A stretch of 63,904 nt of DNA from the NCBI GenBank assembly GCA_028689495.1, contig JAQTWB010000009.1, positions 1 through 63,904 of the forward strand, given 5' to 3'. This document shows, one piece after another, positions 62,026 through 63,904 of the stretch (position 1 is the stretch's first letter; every line of letters starts with the position of its first letter). The notes below the pieces were generated by a model, which had not been told where the DNA came from, searched no databases, and was given only the letters and a program-made list of their open reading frames with translations. This DNA is from a bacterium. GTDB taxonomy: Bacteria; Bdellovibrionota_C; UBA2361; SZUA-149; JAQTWB01. The position numbers were made by a program, and so were the translations under genes.

Positions 62026-62421
62026 TCAGTTAAGGCAGGAGGCATTTAGCAGGTCATCTTTGCGCGAGATTAGCGTATCGAGGTAATCGAAAGAAAAAAT
62101 GCCACTGTCGTGACCGTCGTCCCAGCGTAGACCGATGGCGTACTGACCAACGGCAAAAACGTCTCTGAGATCTGTCTCGCTGTCGATAGTAGACTTTACA
62201 ATTCGTAGCATTGCGCGTCCTCCTCCACCAAGTGGCTTTGCGTGTGAAGTGTTGCCACGTTTTTCCTGGCACTCGGCACAGGGGCAAAAGCGGCGTAATA
62301 TTTCGCTGTTCAGGATATGCTCGCTATTGTCGCTAAGGCGAATCAGCAGGCCACTGCCGACTTCTTTTTCGGGGAGCAGCTTCTTCAATCGACGAATTTC
62401 AATTGGGGTTCTTGCGGGCAT
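62026..62421 (-). CDS. DUF971-domain protein
   Basis: Small protein of 131 residues with the DUF971 fold found alone in bacteria or at the N-terminus of gamma-butyrobetaine hydroxylases. The metal-binding-looking motif is RRFCPCAECQEKRG at about 44-57, and the C-terminal part has YAIGLRWDDGHDSGIFSFDYL at 93-113 (first nineteen residues diagnostic). Stand-alone members are often placed near iron-sulfur proteins, but their role is not settled. It starts 78 bases after the polyprenyl synthase stop and precedes namZ by 17 bases. Confidence 0.85.
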   Translation of the reverse strand: MPARTPIEIRRLKKLLPEKEVGSGLLIRLSDNSEHILNSEILRRFCPCAECQEKRGNTSHAKPLGGGGRAMLRIVKSTIDSETDLRDVFAVGQYAIGLRWDDGHDSGIFSFDYLDTLISRKDDLLNASCLN

Positions 62422-62499
62422 TTCAACTCCTGGCTGGGCTGAGAAGTAATCTCGTGAAGTAATTAATCACGCTAAATAATCTGACAAGCGAGACCGCAA

Positions 62500-63558
62500 T
62501 TAAAGACAGCGGTTAAGTGTATATTCAAGCAGCCACTCCAGCTGGGTTGCCGGAGATGTGTCACTTGCTCCGGTCGCCGCCGTTTTAAGTGACGCTTTGG
62601 CATCGTCGGCCCACTGTCTTGCCATGGCGCGGGCCTCGCTGATGACACTTGAATTGCGTAGCCATTCTACAGCCAGGCGACAGTCTTCAGCGCTTGGCTC
62701 CGGAATGGAGAAAAACTTCTTTGCTTCTTCGGGGAATGAGTTCAACCAGATCAGGTTGACAAGCGATGGAGTTTTTTGACGAAGGTCAGTGCCGACGGGT
62801 TTCCCGAGCAGGTCTTCGTCGGCGACTACGTCGAGAATATCGTCAATCATCTGGAAGGCGATACCGGCCTGCTCGCCAAACATTCCCATGGCGGCAACAC
62901 GGCTTTCCTCGGCACCGGCAATGTGGGCGCCAACCGAGCAGGAGAGGTGAAAGAGTGAGGCAGTTTTTTTGCGGATAACGTCGAGATACTGCTCCAGAGC
63001 AAATCCGCTTTCGGCTGTCATGTGTCCTTCGAGCAGTTCACCCTCAGTCAGTTCGATGCAGGCCCGCTCGGTGCTGGTGATAACAAACCGGTCAAGTGTG
63101 GCGCAGAGACCAAAGGCTTTGACCAGAAGAAAGTCTCCCGCGAGCAGAGTTGCCGGCAGGCCGTAACGGCGATATGCCGACTCCTGAGATCGGCGTGTCG
63201 GGGACTCGTCGATGATGTCGTCGTGGAGCAGGGTGGCCATGTGAATAAGCTCAATCCCGGAGGCTGCGGTGACCAGCTGAGCTGAAGGTGAGGGCATGCC
63301 ACAGAGACGGGCGGCGACAAGCGTCAAGAGCGGGCGAATACGTTTGCCGCCAAGCTTTTGCAGATAACACCCTATTTCGGTCAGCATCTTGGCGTCTGAG
63401 CCGAGAGATGAGGTAATCAGGGTCTCGACATCTGCTAGGCCCGGATATTGGGCAATGAAAGCATTCATTAATGATTTCGATGGCTTGCTGTCATCGGCGG
63501 CGGCTTCGCGGTCATTCAGAGAAGAAATCGGGGGTCTTTTATCCGGCAATGCGCTCAT
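62500..63558 (-). CDS. ispB: Long-chain polyprenyl diphosphate synthase
   Basis: All-trans prenyl elongating enzyme of 352 residues. The first Asp-rich motif is LLHDDIIDESPTRR at about 112-125, and the second is FQMIDDILDVVAD. Two residues before the first motif are small, which in this family allows long products such as octaprenyl diphosphate for quinones; the exact chain length cannot be read. An extra acidic N-terminus of about 30 residues precedes the domain (MSALPDKRPP...). It likely supplies the UbiA-type enzyme at 43391-44272. Confidence 0.9.
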   Translation of the reverse strand: MSALPDKRPPISSLNDREAAADDSKPSKSLMNAFIAQYPGLADVETLITSSLGSDAKMLTEIGCYLQKLGGKRIRPLLTLVAARLCGMPSPSAQLVTAASGIELIHMATLLHDDIIDESPTRRSQESAYRRYGLPATLLAGDFLLVKAFGLCATLDRFVITSTERACIELTEGELLEGHMTAESGFALEQYLDVIRKKTASLFHLSCSVGAHIAGAEESRVAAMGMFGEQAGIAFQMIDDILDVVADEDLLGKPVGTDLRQKTPSLVNLIWLNSFPEEAKKFFSIPEPSAEDCRLAVEWLRNSSVISEARAMARQWADDAKASLKTAATGASDTSPATQLEWLLEYTLNRCL

Positions 63559-63721
63559 AGTCCGATACTGGGTAATTTGTTTGATAACGTGTAATTAGTT
63601 GCAGGGCTGATTGTTTGTTTATTTGTCGCGAGAGAGTTACCACTGGCTGTCGTGAAGGTAGCAAATACGGGGGCGGTTGAAAAACAGTCTCATAAAATCT
63701 TGATAGTGGATTAGTTGAACG

Positions 63722-63904
63722 ATGAATTTCCGTAAATGGCTGGAGGAAGAAACCGCGGGATACTTGAGTGAGCCGCCTAATCGGCGGACGATGGCCGTGT
63801 ACCCTGCCGGGGGTAGTCGGCTGAGCCTTGGCGGTCGGGAATTTCTCAGTTTTGCCTCCAACGATTACCTGGATTTTCTTTCTCGGGATTATCTGGATCT
63901 TTTT
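63722..63904 (+). CDS. bioF: 8-amino-7-oxononanoate synthase, N-terminal part (cut by window end)
   Basis: The first 61 codons of a PLP enzyme of the alpha-oxoamine synthase family. The start reads MNFRKWLEEETAGYLSEPP, and the motif FASNDYLDF near residue 49 is the typical FxSNDYLGL of BioF. The rest lies outside the window, so a 2-amino-3-ketobutyrate ligase or other family member is possible. BioF starts the biotin pathway from pimeloyl-thioester and alanine, of interest because the decarboxylase needs biotin. Confidence 0.78.
   Translation, partial: MNFRKWLEEETAGYLSEPPNRRTMAVYPAGGSRLSLGGREFLSFASNDYLDFLSRDYLDLF

Overview
The window reads as chromosome of a Gram-negative, anaerobic or facultatively respiring bacterium. 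Supporting genes are an LPS heptose epimerase, a DUF3373 outer-membrane protein, an octaheme cytochrome c, a UbiA enzyme of the menaquinone type and a complex I cluster without its NADH module. Together with a sodium-pump type methylmalonyl-CoA decarboxylase this resembles Desulfuromonas/Pelobacter-like deltaproteobacteria (Desulfobacterota), but the lineage is an inference. I see no rRNA, tRNA, CRISPR array, transposase, phage gene or replication origin.

Layout. 1-4.2 kb: a gene tail, a glycosyltransferase, a universal stress protein, a GT87-type membrane glycosyltransferase and hldD. 4.3-9.4 kb: a leucine operon (leuA-leuC-leuD-leuB) preceded by a reading frame ending in a dense run of Leu codons, which looks like a leuL attenuator. 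9.4-10.2 kb: a dispersed repeat, an intrinsic terminator and a small membrane protein. 10.2-21.2 kb, minus strand: a complete succinate-to-propionate (or reverse) module: CoA-transferase, methylmalonyl-CoA mutase small and large subunits, MeaB, epimerase, and the four-subunit decarboxylase. 21.6-28.2 kb: lysA, an unknown gene, a Thg1-like polymerase, and a histidine cluster (hisG-hisH-hisF and a HisA-HisI-HisE triple fusion). 28.3-34.9 kb: oligoendopeptidase F, a 54-residue ORF, and an electron-transfer cluster (DUF3373 protein, cytochrome c-like protein without a heme motif, octaheme cytochrome, cytochrome b).

35-44.6 kb: coaE, an SCP2-domain protein, lipA, an aminotransferase, a TPR protein, aspS, a TetR regulator, an IHF/HU protein, ubiA/mqnP and a small ORF. 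44.6-54.9 kb, minus strand: nuoABCDHIJKLMN, eleven subunits with nuoEFG absent. 55.3-57.7 kb: an arsenic cluster (arsR, ArsP-type permease, thioredoxin-like protein, arsC) with a recognisable promoter/operator and a 15-bp direct repeat on both sides. 57.9-63.9 kb: a 57-residue ORF, an aspartoacylase-like enzyme, an M23 peptidase, a 0.8-kb tandem duplication of a hairpin-rich repeat, namZ, a DUF971 protein, a long-chain polyprenyl diphosphate synthase and the start of bioF.

The genes fit one physiology. Mutase, epimerase and decarboxylase couple C4-dicarboxylate/propionate metabolism to a sodium gradient. Polyprenyl synthase and UbiA supply a quinone, the 11-subunit complex I feeds it from a donor other than NADH (or through a separate module), and the cytochrome cluster could pass electrons on to a sulfur or nitrogen compound. 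The least ordinary items are the leucine attenuator, the HisA-HisI-HisE fusion, the Thg1-like protein, the heme-less cytochrome-like protein and the tandem repeat that has captured the last codons of namZ.
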